From Acidimicrobiia bacterium (lineage in GTDB: Bacteria; Actinomycetota; Acidimicrobiia; Acidimicrobiales; Bin134), in contig JAJDYE010000017.1 of the NCBI GenBank assembly GCA_022822905.1, positions 153,260-217,259 on the forward strand: DNA of 64,000 nt, written 5' to 3'. Every line of letters begins with the position of its first letter. Within the stretch, counting starts at the first letter, position 1. Under the pieces are notes generated by a model. It made no database searches and had not been told where the DNA came from. It saw nothing but the letters and a program-made list of their open reading frames with translations. Positions 26,512 through 37,987 of the stretch are shown piece by piece. Position numbers and translations under genes: made by a program.

Positions 26512-27071
26512 GCCTTTCCATGACCCTTGATCAGATGATCGTTCCCATGACCTCCGATCACCTGCCACAGGTCATGGCCATCGACGCCCAGTGCTACCCC
26601 ATTCCCTGGTCCCGGGATGTCTACGAGGCTGAGTTGGCCCGCCCCGAGGATCGGCTCTATGTGATCGCCCGCCCCAGTCGATTGGTGGGTGATGCCAATG
26701 CCAAAGGCTTCTGCCCCGGTCAATTGGTGGGCCACGCTGGGGTGGCCTTCGAGGAAAACGAAGCCCACATCACCACGGTCACGGTGTCCCCCGATTGCCG
26801 CGGTCAGGGCATCGGCGCCCGGCTGTTTTTGGCATTGGCGTTGGCCGCCTGCCGCCGCAATACCAGCCTCGCTTTGGAGGTGTCTGCCGACAATCCCGCC
26901 GCCCAGGCCCTCTACCGGCGCTTCGGCCTCGCCCCGGTGGGTATTCAGCGGGGGTATTACAAGAACATGGGGCTGTCTCCCGACGCCGTGGTGATGCGGG
27001 CCGACAACATCCAACAATCCGACTATGCCGACCGTCTCATCAAGATCGCGGTAGAACTGGACTGCGCATGA
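26508..27071 (+). CDS. rimI: GNAT acetyltransferase, RimI-like
   Basis: GNAT-fold N-acetyltransferase (187 aa), related to RimI, which acetylates the N-terminus of ribosomal protein S18. The acetyl-CoA motif is VSPDCRGQGIGARLFLALAL near residue 89; the beginning MTSDHLPQVMAIDAQCYPIPW and the C-terminal NPAAQALYRRFGLAPVGIQRGYY are RimI-like. It sits between tsaB and tsaD as in many actinobacteria, with ATGA overlaps on both sides. Target protein is inferred from family and context only. Confidence 0.87.
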   Translation: MSLSMTLDQMIVPMTSDHLPQVMAIDAQCYPIPWSRDVYEAELARPEDRLYVIARPSRLVGDANAKGFCPGQLVGHAGVAFEENEAHITTVTVSPDCRGQGIGARLFLALALAACRRNTSLALEVSADNPAAQALYRRFGLAPVGIQRGYYKNMGLSPDAVVMRADNIQQSDYADRLIKIAVELDCA

Positions 27072-28156
27072 CCGCTCTGGAAACTCCTCAAGAAGCTCCC
27101 GCCATCGTCTTGGGCATCGATACTCCCCCGCACACCCCTGCCATTGTGCTGGGCATCGAGACCTCTTGTGACGAAACCGCGGCGGCCGTGGTCTCTGGCC
27201 CCTCCGCCGTTCTTTCTTCGGTGATCAGCAGCCAGGTGGATCTGCACGCCCGCTACGGCGGCGTGGTCCCGGAGATCGCCAGTCGGGCCCATGTGGAGCT
27301 GCTCACCCCGGTGGTGGCCCAAGCGGTGATCGAGGCCGGCCTCAGCGACCACGATGTGGAAGCGGTAGCTGCTACCTCAGGCCCCGGCCTTATCGGCTCG
27401 CTGCTGGTGGGAGTGAGCGCAGCCAAGTCGCTGGCCTTGGTGTGGGATGTGCCGTTCGTGGCCGTCAACCACCTGGAAGCCCATCTCTATTCCTCTTTCC
27501 TGGAGGAACCCGACCTGGAACTGCCGGTGGTGGTCCTGCTGGTCTCCGGCGGCCACACCCTGCTGGTGCTCATGGAGGCTTTCGGGCGCTACCGGCTCAT
27601 CGGCCAAACTCTGGACGACGCCGCCGGTGAGGCGTTCGACAAGGTGGCCCGCTTCATGGACTTGGGCTATCCCGGGGGCCCAGTCATCGACCGCCTGGCC
27701 ATGACTGGCAATCCCGAGGCGGTGGCTTTCCCCCGCCCCATGTACGACGACGGCTACGACTTCTCGTTCAGCGGCCTCAAGACCGCAGTGGTCAACCACG
27801 TGCGAAACAACCCCGACCTCGATGTGCCCGACATCGCGGCGTCATTTCAGGAAGCGGTGGTAGACGTGCTGATCCACAAAGCCCGCAAGGCTGCCGAGCA
27901 ATACGAGGCCAAGGGCCTGTGCCTGGCCGGCGGGGTGGCGGCCAACTCCTCGCTGCGAGAGAGACTGCTGGACGCCTGCGTGGCCGCCGGCATCAGCGGG
28001 TTCTTGCCCAGCCGCTCCATGTGTACTGACAACGCGGCCATGGTGGCTGCCGCCGGTTGGCAGCGACTTCAGCTCGACGGTCCCTCTCCGCTGGACACCG
28101 GCGCCGATCCCAACCTCCCGCTTCCCTTTATGCGGTCGGGGGAACCGGCAGCCTGA
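27068..28156 (+). CDS. tsaD: tRNA t6A transferase TsaD (with duplicated N-terminal strand)
   Basis: Catalytic subunit that transfers the threonylcarbamoyl group to A37. The core starts at [16 protein letters not shown]; metal ligands are in [10 protein letters not shown] (His of HxxxH), NHLEAHLYS and the C-terminal [21 protein letters not shown] and [19 protein letters not shown] are typical. 362 aa from ATG 27068, which overlaps the rimI stop as ATGA. Residues 6-18 and 19-31 are a tandem duplication (PAIVLGID / PAIVLGIE), so an extra copy of the first strand precedes the real fold; the Cys-containing TSCDE exists only after the second copy. Confidence 0.95.
   Translation: MTALETPQEAPAIVLGIDTPPHTPAIVLGIETSCDETAAAVVSGPSAVLSSVISSQVDLHARYGGVVPEIASRAHVELLTPVVAQAVIEAGLSDHDVEAVAATSGPGLIGSLLVGVSAAKSLALVWDVPFVAVNHLEAHLYSSFLEEPDLELPVVVLLVSGGHTLLVLMEAFGRYRLIGQTLDDAAGEAFDKVARFMDLGYPGGPVIDRLAMTGNPEAVAFPRPMYDDGYDFSFSGLKTAVVNHVRNNPDLDVPDIAASFQEAVVDVLIHKARKAAEQYEAKGLCLAGGVAANSSLRERLLDACVAAGISGFLPSRSMCTDNAAMVAAAGWQRLQLDGPSPLDTGADPNLPLPFMRSGEPAA
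27083..27160 (+). repeat. 39-base in-frame tandem duplication in the tsaD 5' end
   Basis: Units 27083-27121 and 27122-27160 encode [13 protein letters not shown] and [13 protein letters not shown]. The 3' parts are nearly identical in DNA (GCCATCGTCTTGGGCATCGA against GCCATTGTGCTGGGCATCGA), the 5' parts diverged. The period is exactly 13 codons, so the frame is kept. Confidence 0.85.
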
Positions 28157-28186
28157 ATTGGCCTGGGGGCGGCTCACGCCCTACTC

Positions 28187-28213
28187 TTAGCACTCGCCTA
28201 TTGAGAGTGCTAA
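28187..28213 (+). promoter_or_regulatory. CIRCE operator (HrcA binding site) of groESL
   Basis: Perfect inverted repeat TTAGCACTC (28187-28195), nine-base spacer, GAGTGCTAA (28205-28213), the exact CIRCE consensus. It lies 33 bases before the groES start, overlapping or just after a possible -10 box TACTCT (28182-28187) with TTGGCC 18 bases upstream. It indicates repression by HrcA and heat induction; hrcA itself is not in the window. Confidence 0.93.
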
Positions 28214-28245
28214 AGCTCAAGTCAACCAACCATTTGGAGGCCAAG

Positions 28246-30179
<1,934 letters not shown>

Positions 30180-30279
30180 CCAGCCGGCCACATCAACTAT
30201 CCAAAGAACCTGACTGGGGGCTGCCATCGCAACAAAGCGGGGTGGCCCCCAATTCATTCCCCGCCCCGAACAATGGCGA

Positions 30280-30906
30280 TTGGGCGGACCCCCACCCTGG
30301 GCTGAACTCGATCCTTCCGAGCGACGAGTGGACTTGGACCAGCTGAGGACAGCCCTGGACGGCCGTCCTCAGTCAACCTGGGGCGACACCAATCCCACCG
30401 GCCGGGAGCCGCGCTCCGCAGTGCTTGTGTTGCTCTACCCCGACGGCAACGACATCTGCGTGGTGCTCATTCGCCGGGCCCGGCACCTTCGCTCCCATGG
30501 CTGGGAAGTGGCCTTCCCCGGCGGCCGCCAGGAACCCGTAGACACCACACTGCTCGACACCGCCGAACGGGAGACCCGCGAGGAGATCAGCCTGGACACC
30601 GAGAGCATCAAGGTCATCGGCCAGATCGACCGCTACGTAACCGTGGGCAGCCGGTCGATGGTCCACCCCTTCGTCGGCATCTTGCCCGGCCCGCCCACCG
30701 GGCTGGTCCCTGATCCCGCCGAAGTGGAGCGAATCCTGCTGGTGTCCACCGCCGAGCTCCTTTCCGACGATACCTGGCGGGAGGAGATCTGGCCCATCAA
30801 TGGCACCGACCGGGCCATCACCTTCTTCGAGCTCTACGGTGACACCGTGTGGGGCGCCACCGCCGCCATGCTCCGCCAACTACTCACCATCGCCACTGTC
30901 CGCTGA
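30280..30906 (+). CDS. Nudix hydrolase (CoA pyrophosphatase-like)
   Basis: Nudix-fold hydrolase of the group that includes CoA diphosphatases. The Nudix box is FPGGRQEP then ERETREEISLD, near residues 84-108 of the reading from TTG 30280; RRARHLRSHGWEVAFPGG matches the CoA pyrophosphatase pattern. The start is uncertain: coding-like sequence (GGPQFIPRPEQWRLG) continues upstream in frame to a stop at 30211-30213 with no ATG, GTG or TTG other than 30280, so the protein may start at an unusual codon. About 208 aa as given. Neighbours give no functional hint. Confidence 0.8.
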   Translation: MGGPPPWAELDPSERRVDLDQLRTALDGRPQSTWGDTNPTGREPRSAVLVLLYPDGNDICVVLIRRARHLRSHGWEVAFPGGRQEPVDTTLLDTAERETREEISLDTESIKVIGQIDRYVTVGSRSMVHPFVGILPGPPTGLVPDPAEVERILLVSTAELLSDDTWREEIWPINGTDRAITFFELYGDTVWGATAAMLRQLLTIATVR

Positions 30907-30963
30907 GAAATTCCTTGACCCCGCCGGTCTCCACCGCAAGCCGCCGCCGACCTTTCGGCAACA

Positions 30964-32367
30964 ATGGCAACCATGGCTGAGCAACCGAACCACATGAGTC
31001 CGGAGGAGTTCCGGCAGGCGGGCTACGAGGCCGTGGACTGGTTGGCGAACTATATGGAGCGGCTCGGGGAGTTTCCGGTCAAGACCCCTGTGTCGCCGGG
31101 CGACATCCGGGCCATGCTCCCAACCGAGGCCCCCGAGCATGGCGAGGACTTCGCCGATGTGCTGGGCGACCTGGATCGGGTGATACTGCCGGGCATCACC
31201 CACTGGCAGGCGCCGGGGTTCTTCGCCTACTTCCCGGCCAACGCCAGCGGGCCCTCCGCGCTGGCCGACCTGGTGTCGTCGGGCCTCGGCGCCCAAGGCA
31301 TGCTGTGGGACACCGGCCCCGCGGTTACTGAGCTGGAGCAGCACGTCTTGGACTGGCTGGCCGTTGAGATGGACCTGCCGGAGAAGTTCCGGGGCAACGG
31401 CGTCATCCAAGACAGCGCGTCGAGCAGCACGCTGTGCGCCATCCTGGCCGCCCGGCACCGGGCCGGGAGCATCGGCGAACTCTCCAAGATGGTGGCCTAC
31501 ACCTCCGAACAGGCCCACTCGTCCATCGCCAAGGGACTGCGAGTGGCCGGCATCGCCGACGAGCGAGTGCGCTCCATCTCCACCACCCCCGACTACGCCA
31601 TGCGGGCCGACCATCTGGCCTACGAGATCGTCAACGACAAAAACGACGGCCTGATCCCGTTCTTCGTGGCCGCCACCGTGGGCACCACCTCCACCACCGC
31701 CATCGATCCGGTGACCGAAGTGGGCTGGGTGGCGTCCAACTTCGACGCTTGGACCCACGTCGACGCCGCCTTCGCTGGTTCTGCCGCCCTCTGCCCCGAG
31801 ATGCGGTTCCTCAACGAAGGGCTGGAAACTGCCGACAGCTACGTGTTCAACCCTCACAAGTGGATGCTCACCAATTTCGACTGCTCGGCGTTCTATGTGG
31901 CCGACCGGGCCAGCCTCAACGAGGCCTTGTCGATAACTCCTGAGTACCTGCGCAACCCAGCCAGTGAGTCGGGAGCGGTGGTGGACTACCGAGACTGGCA
32001 AGTGCCGCTCGGCCGGCGATTCCGAGCCCTCAAGCTGTGGTTCGTGATTCGCCACTACGGCCTCGAGGGCCTGCGGGCCCACATCCGCCGCCACATCGCC
32101 TGGGCCGCCGAGCTCACCGGGTGGGTCGAGGCCGATAGCCGATTCGAGCTGGCTGCCCCCACCGTGGTCAGCCTGGTTTGCTTCCGCCACACCGACGGCA
32201 ACAAGGCCACCAGTCGGGTTCTGGACGCGGTAAACCAATCCGGCCGGGCCTATCTCACCTCGACCACTCTCGACGGCCAGCTCACCCTCCGGGTGGCCAT
32301 CGGCAGTCCCCAAACCGAGCGCCATCACGTGCAAGAGCTCTGGAATCTCATCCAATCGGCTGCCTGA
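30964..32367 (+). CDS. PLP-dependent group II decarboxylase (aromatic L-amino acid type)
   Basis: 467-residue enzyme of the aromatic-amino-acid decarboxylase family. N-terminal MSPEEFRQAGYEAVDWLANYM and LPGITHWQAPGFFAYFPAN match the family. The substrate/PLP region includes QDSASSSTLCAILAARH, VGTTSTTAIDPV, and WTHVDAAFAGSAALCPE; the PLP lysine is in NPHKWMLTNFDC near residue 300. Substrate (tyrosine, tryptophan, phenylalanine or DOPA) cannot be fixed. It stands alone between a Nudix gene and guaB3, with a hairpin after its stop. Confidence 0.9.
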   Translation: MATMAEQPNHMSPEEFRQAGYEAVDWLANYMERLGEFPVKTPVSPGDIRAMLPTEAPEHGEDFADVLGDLDRVILPGITHWQAPGFFAYFPANASGPSALADLVSSGLGAQGMLWDTGPAVTELEQHVLDWLAVEMDLPEKFRGNGVIQDSASSSTLCAILAARHRAGSIGELSKMVAYTSEQAHSSIAKGLRVAGIADERVRSISTTPDYAMRADHLAYEIVNDKNDGLIPFFVAATVGTTSTTAIDPVTEVGWVASNFDAWTHVDAAFAGSAALCPEMRFLNEGLETADSYVFNPHKWMLTNFDCSAFYVADRASLNEALSITPEYLRNPASESGAVVDYRDWQVPLGRRFRALKLWFVIRHYGLEGLRAHIRRHIAWAAELTGWVEADSRFELAAPTVVSLVCFRHTDGNKATSRVLDAVNQSGRAYLTSTTLDGQLTLRVAIGSPQTERHHVQELWNLIQSAA

Positions 32368-32374
32368 TTTCACC

Positions 32375-32394
32375 TACTCCCTGGTGAGGGAGTA
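32375..32394 (+). terminator. Hairpin after the decarboxylase gene
   Basis: TACTCCC (32375-32381), loop TGGTGA, GGGAGTA (32388-32394) form a perfect seven-base-pair stem eight bases after the stop codon. No T-run follows, so it could be a weak terminator or a leader hairpin for guaB3. Confidence 0.4.
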
Positions 32395-32458
32395 AATCCC
32401 CCTATAGCAAGGCTGAAGGCCTTAGGATTCCTGGTTTCCAAGCAAAAGGGGCGTCGTG

Positions 32459-33622
32459 ATGGCCGAGGTTGACATCGGGCTGGGCAAGACCGCACGGCGG
32501 GCGTACGGGTTCGACGACATTGCCATCGTGCCCACCCGCCGTACCCGCGACCCCGAGGACGTGAGCATCGCCTGGGAGATCGATGCCTACCGCTTCGACC
32601 TCCCCCTCATGGCCTCAGCCATGGACGGCGTGGTTAGCCCCGAGACCGCCATCGCCATCGGCCAGCTCGGCGGGGTGGGGGTGCTGAACCTGGAGGGGCT
32701 CTGGACCCGCTATGAGGATCCCGAGCCCATTCTGGACGAGATAGCGGCCCAGTCCCCGGAAAAGGCCACGCTGCGGATGCAGGAGCTGTATGCCGAGCCG
32801 ATCAAACCCGAACTGGTCGGCGAGCGCATCCGTCAGATCAAAGACGCCGGGGTGATCTCCTGCGCGTCGGTCACTCCCCAGCGCACCGAGCAACTGGCCC
32901 CCCACATGCTGGCCGCCGAACTCGACCTCATGGTCATCCAGGGCACGGTGGTCACCGCCGAGCACAAGTCCAAGAACCATGAGCCGTTGAACCTCAAGCA
33001 GTTTGTGCGCCGCTTGGAGATTCCGGTGATCGTCGGCGGCTGCGCCAGTTATGACGCTGCACTTCACCTCATGCGCACCGGCGCCGCCGGCATCCTGGTA
33101 GGGGTGGGACCGGGCCAAGCCTGCACTACCCGGGGGGTGCTGGGCATTGGGGTTCCCCAGGCCACCGCCATCGCCGACGCCCGAGCGGCCCGGATGCGCC
33201 ATCTCGATGAAACCGGGGTGTATGTCCACATCATCGCCGACGGGGGCATGGCCACCGGGGGCGACATCGCCAAGGCCATCGTGTGCGGGGCCGACGCGGT
33301 GATGATCGGCTCCCCGCTGGCCGCGGCCCACGAGGCCCCCGGCCGGGGCCACCACTGGGGCATGGCCACCTTCCATCCCACCCTGCCCCGAGGCGCCCGG
33401 GTGCAAACCACCCCCCGGGGCACGCTGGAGGAGATCCTGGTTGGCCCGGCCCGGGAGAACGACGGTCGCCTCAACCTCTTCGGCGGTCTGCGCACCTCCA
33501 TGGCCACCTGCGGCTACGAGTCGCTCAAGGAGTTCCAGAAAGCCGACATAATGATCGCCCCCTCGCTGCAAACCGAGGGCAAATCCCTCCAGCGCTCCCA
33601 GGGCATCGGAATGGGCCGTTGA
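32459..33622 (+). CDS. guaB3: GuaB3-family IMP dehydrogenase homologue
   Basis: IMPDH/GMP reductase-family barrel without the CBS pair (387 aa). Features: [20 protein letters not shown] at the start, [20 protein letters not shown], the phosphate loop [20 protein letters not shown], and the catalytic Cys loop [20 protein letters not shown] near residue 220; [19 protein letters not shown] follows. This pattern is the GuaB3 group of actinobacteria and cyanobacteria; cyanobacterial members were reported to act as IMP dehydrogenases. ATG 32459 is seven bases after AAGGGG (GTG 32456 also possible). TTGA overlap with guaA supports a role in GMP synthesis. Confidence 0.88.
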   Translation: MAEVDIGLGKTARRAYGFDDIAIVPTRRTRDPEDVSIAWEIDAYRFDLPLMASAMDGVVSPETAIAIGQLGGVGVLNLEGLWTRYEDPEPILDEIAAQSPEKATLRMQELYAEPIKPELVGERIRQIKDAGVISCASVTPQRTEQLAPHMLAAELDLMVIQGTVVTAEHKSKNHEPLNLKQFVRRLEIPVIVGGCASYDAALHLMRTGAAGILVGVGPGQACTTRGVLGIGVPQATAIADARAARMRHLDETGVYVHIIADGGMATGGDIAKAIVCGADAVMIGSPLAAAHEAPGRGHHWGMATFHPTLPRGARVQTTPRGTLEEILVGPARENDGRLNLFGGLRTSMATCGYESLKEFQKADIMIAPSLQTEGKSLQRSQGIGMGR

Positions 33623-35205
33623 GCGGCACCGCCGACGGATCATCGGCGGCCATCGGCACCGATTCCGCCAGCCGAGACCACCCGGTCTTGGTGGTGGATT
33701 TCGGCGCCCAGTACGCGCAGCTCATCGCCCGACGGGTGCGCGAGGCCCACATCTACAGCGAGATCGTCCCTCATTTTATCAGCGCCCAAGAGATCAGTGC
33801 CCGCCAGCCCGGTGCGGTGATCTTCTCCGGCGGGCCCAAATCGGTCCACGTCGAGGGCTCGCCTCGTATCGATCCCGACATCTACCAACTAGGTATTCCC
33901 ATATTGGGCATCTGCTACGGCGCCCAGCTCATCGCCGCCCAACTCGGCGGTGAGGTGTCCCGCACCGGCATCGGCGAGTACGGCCGCACCGCCATGAGCG
34001 TGAACGACCCCGGCACGCTGTTCGATCCCGACGAGGACACCGAGCGCCCGGTGTGGATGAGCCACTTCGACTCCATAGCCACCCCGCCCGACGGCTTTGT
34101 GGTCACCGCATCCACACCTCAAGCGCCGGTGGCGGCCCTGGAGAACCCTGCCCAGCGCATATTCGGGGTCCAGTTCCACCCCGAGGTGGCCCACACCCCC
34201 GGCGGGCAGGCGGTGCTGGAGCGGTTCTTGTACCGGGGTGCCGGCCTGGCCCCGTCGTGGACCACCGAGTCGTTCATCGACGAGGCGGTGGCCGCCATCC
34301 GGGCTCAGATCGGCGACGGGCGGGCGGTGTGCGGCCTGTCGGGCGGAGTGGACTCGGCGGTGGCCGCCGCTTTGGTCCATCGGGCGGTGGGTCATCAGCT
34401 GACCTGCGTGTTCGTGGACACCGGCCTGATGCGCCAAGACGAGGGCCAACAGGTGATCGACGCCTTCCGCCGCTCCCAGGGCATCGAGCTGATCGCAGTG
34501 GACGCCGCCGACCGGTTTTTCGAGGCCCTGGTGGGGGTGATCGACCCCGAGGAGAAGCGCAAGATCATCGGCGAGCTGTTCATCCGCATCTTCGAGGAGG
34601 CCGCCAACCAGGTGGACGGCGCCGCCTATCTGGTGCAGGGCACGCTCTACCCCGATGTGATCGAGTCGGGCTCCGATTCTGCGGCCAAAATCAAGAGCCA
34701 TCACAACGTGGGCGGCATCCCCGAGGAGATGGACTTCGAGCTGGTGGAGCCGTTGCGCGACCTGTTCAAAGACGAGGTGCGGGCCGTGGGCCACGAACTG
34801 GGCCTGCCCGATGAGATCGTGTGGCGCCATCCCTTCCCCGGTCCCGGCCTCGGTGTGCGGGTGATCGGCGAAGTCACCCCGGCCAAAGTGGCCCTGCTGG
34901 CCAAGGCCGACGCCATCGTTCAAGCCGAGATCACCGCCGCGGGGCTGGAACGGGAAATCTGGCAGACCTTCGCCGTGCTGCCCGACATCCGTACCGTGGG
35001 CGTGATGGGCGACGAGCGCACCTACGGCCAAGTGGCGGTCATCCGAGCGGTGACCAGCGAGGACGCCATGACCGCCGACTGGGCCCGGCTGCCCTATGAG
35101 CTGTTGGAAAAGATGTCGAGCCGCATTATCAACGAGGTGGACGGCATCAACCGGGTGGCCTACGACATCACCTCGAAGCCCCCCGGCACCATCGAGTGGG
35201 AGTGA
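33619..35205 (+). CDS. guaA: GMP synthase (glutamine-hydrolysing)
   Basis: Converts XMP to GMP. The class I glutaminase domain (residues about 20-205) shows [20 protein letters not shown], the nucleophile in [17 protein letters not shown] and the HPE of [13 protein letters not shown]. The ATP pyrophosphatase P-loop is [15 protein letters not shown] near residue 237, and the C-terminal dimerisation domain ends in [21 protein letters not shown] at 33619 is the first available start, overlapping the guaB3 stop; it gives 528 aa, close to the usual 525. Confidence 0.94.
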   Translation: MSGTADGSSAAIGTDSASRDHPVLVVDFGAQYAQLIARRVREAHIYSEIVPHFISAQEISARQPGAVIFSGGPKSVHVEGSPRIDPDIYQLGIPILGICYGAQLIAAQLGGEVSRTGIGEYGRTAMSVNDPGTLFDPDEDTERPVWMSHFDSIATPPDGFVVTASTPQAPVAALENPAQRIFGVQFHPEVAHTPGGQAVLERFLYRGAGLAPSWTTESFIDEAVAAIRAQIGDGRAVCGLSGGVDSAVAAALVHRAVGHQLTCVFVDTGLMRQDEGQQVIDAFRRSQGIELIAVDAADRFFEALVGVIDPEEKRKIIGELFIRIFEEAANQVDGAAYLVQGTLYPDVIESGSDSAAKIKSHHNVGGIPEEMDFELVEPLRDLFKDEVRAVGHELGLPDEIVWRHPFPGPGLGVRVIGEVTPAKVALLAKADAIVQAEITAAGLEREIWQTFAVLPDIRTVGVMGDERTYGQVAVIRAVTSEDAMTADWARLPYELLEKMSSRIINEVDGINRVAYDITSKPPGTIEWE

Positions 35206-35217
35206 GCTGAGCCGAAA

Positions 35218-36582
35218 CTAAGCAGCTCGGGTGGTGATGAGTTGCACCCGCTGGGGGGTGTCGGTCTTCATGTTGTTCAGCTCGTCGGTGTAGAAGAACT
35301 TCTCCTCGCCGAACGCCGGGCGCAGCTCGTCGAGCCACGACGCCTCCTCGTCGTAGGCGGCGAAGAAGATCTTGTTCACCCAGTCGGGGTCGCGGGCCTG
35401 GACGAACTTCAGGGCGATCGCCTTCTCGCCGCCGACCTCGACGATGCCGTCCACCAGCACCTTGCCCGGAGTGGCCGACATAGACGGCCCCCGCCAGGTG
35501 CGGGCCAGCCCCGACACCTGCTTGTAGGCGTCGGTGTATATCTGGTAGGCCTCCACCAGCGGCACCTCGAAGTACCGCTTGGCCCCGGTGTCGCGCTCCA
35601 CGAACATGTAGTAGGGCACCGCACCCAGGGATACCTCGGTGGTGATCATGTCGGCCCAGGCCCGGGCGCTGTCGTTCACATGGCGGATCAGCGGGGCCTG
35701 GCATCGCACCACCGCGCCGGTCTCGATGATGCGCCGCAGCGCCTCCCGGGAGGCGTCGGTGGCCAGCTCCACCGGGTGCGAGTAGTGGGCCATGATGGCC
35801 AAGTGGCGCCCGGAGGCCACGATCTCCTCGAATAGCCGCAGCAGGTCGTCGGCCTCTTCGCCTTCGGTGAACTTGTAGGGCCAATAGGCCGGGGCCTTGG
35901 TGCCGAACCGGATGGTGCTGATCTCCAGGTCGTCGTCCATCAGCGGCTCGGCGTAGCGGCGGATGAGCTCGGTGCGCATGATCATCGGGTCGCCCCCAGT
36001 GAACAGCACGTCCGACACCGTCGGATTCAGCTTGAGGTAGGCCACCAGCCGGTCGATCTCCTTGCTGGCGAACTTGAGATCATCGAGCTGCACGAACTGC
36101 GGCCACCTAAAGCAGTAGGTGCAGTAGGCGTGGCAGGTCTGGCCCTGGGTGGGGAAGAACAGCACCGTCTCCCGGTACTTGTGCTGCACGCCCTGCACCA
36201 CTTCTTCCTCCAGGTACCCGGCGTTCATCTCCACCTGGCCGGCGGGGTGCGGGTTGAGACTCAGCTGGATCTCCCGAGCGGCGGCCTTGAGCTCGGCGGC
36301 GGGCACCTCGGCCTTGATCAGATCGGCAATGCGGGAGAAGTGCTCGGGGTCGAGCATGCCCTCTTGGGGGAAGGTGAGCTGGAACATCGGGTCGTCGGGC
36401 ACGTTGTCCCAGTTGATGAGCTCCTCGCACACGTAGTTGTTGGTTTTGAACGGGAGCACCGAACCCACCACGCGGGTCACCATCTTCTGGTGGTCGCTCA
36501 GGCGGTCGAAGCCGGGGGTGTCTTCCAGGTTGCGGAGCTGGAAGGTGCGGAAGGTGTGCTGTTCGCCGTTGCCGGTACTCAT
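35218..36582 (-). CDS. KamA-family radical SAM aminomutase
   Basis: Radical SAM, PLP-dependent enzyme of the lysine 2,3-aminomutase family (454 aa). The cluster motif CHAYCTYCF (CxxxCxxC) is near residue 150, followed by SDVLFTGGDPMIMRTELIRR. The PLP-lysine region is probably MSATPGKVLVDGI near residue 368. It is longer at the N-terminus than EpmB, with EQHTFRTFQLRNLEDTPGFD. Substrate may be lysine, arginine or another amino acid; no beta-lysine acetyltransferase or lysine fermentation gene is nearby. Convergent with guaA. GTGAGGACC upstream of the ATG is a modest ribosome binding site. Confidence 0.85.
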   Translation of the reverse strand: MSTGNGEQHTFRTFQLRNLEDTPGFDRLSDHQKMVTRVVGSVLPFKTNNYVCEELINWDNVPDDPMFQLTFPQEGMLDPEHFSRIADLIKAEVPAAELKAAAREIQLSLNPHPAGQVEMNAGYLEEEVVQGVQHKYRETVLFFPTQGQTCHAYCTYCFRWPQFVQLDDLKFASKEIDRLVAYLKLNPTVSDVLFTGGDPMIMRTELIRRYAEPLMDDDLEISTIRFGTKAPAYWPYKFTEGEEADDLLRLFEEIVASGRHLAIMAHYSHPVELATDASREALRRIIETGAVVRCQAPLIRHVNDSARAWADMITTEVSLGAVPYYMFVERDTGAKRYFEVPLVEAYQIYTDAYKQVSGLARTWRGPSMSATPGKVLVDGIVEVGGEKAIALKFVQARDPDWVNKIFFAAYDEEASWLDELRPAFGEEKFFYTDELNNMKTDTPQRVQLITTRAA

Positions 36583-36687
36583 AGTGGGGTCCTCACAATC
36601 GAATGCTCAGCCAGATTTCGATATACAGCCGATGATACCAGCCCCTCCGACAATCGTCGGGAAGACGCGGTCTGCCACCATAGGCAC

Positions 36688-37821
36688 GTGCTGACCAAAT
36701 TCGACGATTTCCCCATCCACCAGACCCCCGATCCCATCTCCACACCCTCCACCGGGGAGAAGGACTTCTACGAGCGCTACTGGTTCAACGGCTACTCCAA
36801 GATCGGCGACATGTACCTCGGCGTGGGCACCGCCCGCTATCCCCACCTCGACATCCAGGACTGCGGCATCAGCATCGTCCACAACGGGGTGCAGCACGCC
36901 TTCCACGCCTCGGCCCGGGCCAACCCCGAGCCTTCCGACGTCACCGTCGGACCGTTCCGCCTAGAGATCACCGAGCCCATGAAGGCCTGTCGAGTGGTGC
37001 TGGAGCCCAACGAGACCGATTTCGCCGCCGATCTCACCTTCGAGGCCCGCACCGCCGCCATCGAGGAGCCCCGCCACCACTGGTCCGACGGCAGCCGCCG
37101 CATTATGGACACCACCCGGTTCACCCAGTTCGGCCGCTGGCACGGCTGGATCGAATACGACGGCCAGCGCATGGAGATCGACCGAACGGAGACCTACGGC
37201 ACCAAAGACCGCTCCTGGGGCGTCCGACCGGTGGCCGGCGGCGACAACCGGGGCGCCCCCCAGGCGCCGCGCGCCATGGGACTGTTCTTCTTGTGGGCGC
37301 CGCTGCACTGGGACGACATGTGCAGCCACTACCAGCTGTTCGAGGACACCCTGGGCCGCCCCCGCTTCCACGTGGGCGCCTTCCTGCCCGCCTACGACTC
37401 TCTCACCGACAACCCCGGCGTGGAGGATCCCGGCGTGGAGCCCATGCACCGCCTCGAGCACCAACTCGAGTTCGAGCCCGGCAGCCGCATGATCAAGAGC
37501 GCCACCCTGGCCATGACCTCGCTGGAAGACGACACCCGCCACGAGATCACCTTCGAGAAGCAGTTCACTTATCGCATGAAGGGCATCGGCTACAGCCACC
37601 CCACGTGGTCGCACGGCGACTGGAAGGGCGAGATGGCTATGGAGTCCGAGCGCTGGAAACTGGCCGACGTCGACGAGACCGCCTTCGAGAACCAGCATGT
37701 CCAGCACCTGATGAAGGTCCGCATGGGCGACCGCCAAGGCATCGGCGTCCTGGAGCAATCCATCTTCGGCCCCTACCGCCCCTACGGCCTTAAAGGCCAC
37801 ATAGCCCCGCCCTCCGACTAG
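36688..37821 (+). CDS. Uncharacterised lipocalin-like actinobacterial protein
   Basis: 377-residue protein without signal peptide or membrane segment. It is rich in aromatic residues and beta-prone stretches: DFYERYWFNGYSKIGDMYLG near residue 30, TRFTQFGRWHGWIEYDGQRM near 140, ETYGTKDRSWGVRPVAGG near 170, then a second half with TFEKQFTYRMKGIGYSHPTW. The two halves and the YGTKDRSWGVRP motif resemble AttH/CrtC-type two-domain lipocalin folds in actinobacteria, with no assigned reaction. Start is the GTG at 36688; divergent from the KamA gene with a 105-base gap between them. Confidence 0.75.
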   Translation: MLTKFDDFPIHQTPDPISTPSTGEKDFYERYWFNGYSKIGDMYLGVGTARYPHLDIQDCGISIVHNGVQHAFHASARANPEPSDVTVGPFRLEITEPMKACRVVLEPNETDFAADLTFEARTAAIEEPRHHWSDGSRRIMDTTRFTQFGRWHGWIEYDGQRMEIDRTETYGTKDRSWGVRPVAGGDNRGAPQAPRAMGLFFLWAPLHWDDMCSHYQLFEDTLGRPRFHVGAFLPAYDSLTDNPGVEDPGVEPMHRLEHQLEFEPGSRMIKSATLAMTSLEDDTRHEITFEKQFTYRMKGIGYSHPTWSHGDWKGEMAMESERWKLADVDETAFENQHVQHLMKVRMGDRQGIGVLEQSIFGPYRPYGLKGHIAPPSD

Positions 37822-37828
37822 CGCAAGT

Positions 37829-37951
37829 ATGCGTCTACACGACATGGACTCCTTGGCTTCTGAGTCAAGGGCACTGGAGGCCGACGAGGTCGACCGGGCC
37901 GAGATGCTTGCCGTCGCAGAGCTGATGGAGAGATTGCGTGCAGAAGGGTGA
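37829..37951 (+). CDS. Short open reading frame, 40 aa
   Basis: Starts at ATG 37829, seven bases after the preceding stop, and encodes an acidic, helix-prone peptide with DEVDRAEMLAVAELMERLRA. No ribosome binding site is evident and no family is recognised. It may be a real small protein, or a remnant of an antitoxin-like gene, since a DUF4258/DUF2283 pair follows on the opposite strand. Confidence 0.3.
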   Translation: MRLHDMDSLASESRALEADEVDRAEMLAVAELMERLRAEG

Positions 37952-37987
37952 TGGCTTCTGCCTTCGTCTCAAGCGTCGAAGCGTGTT

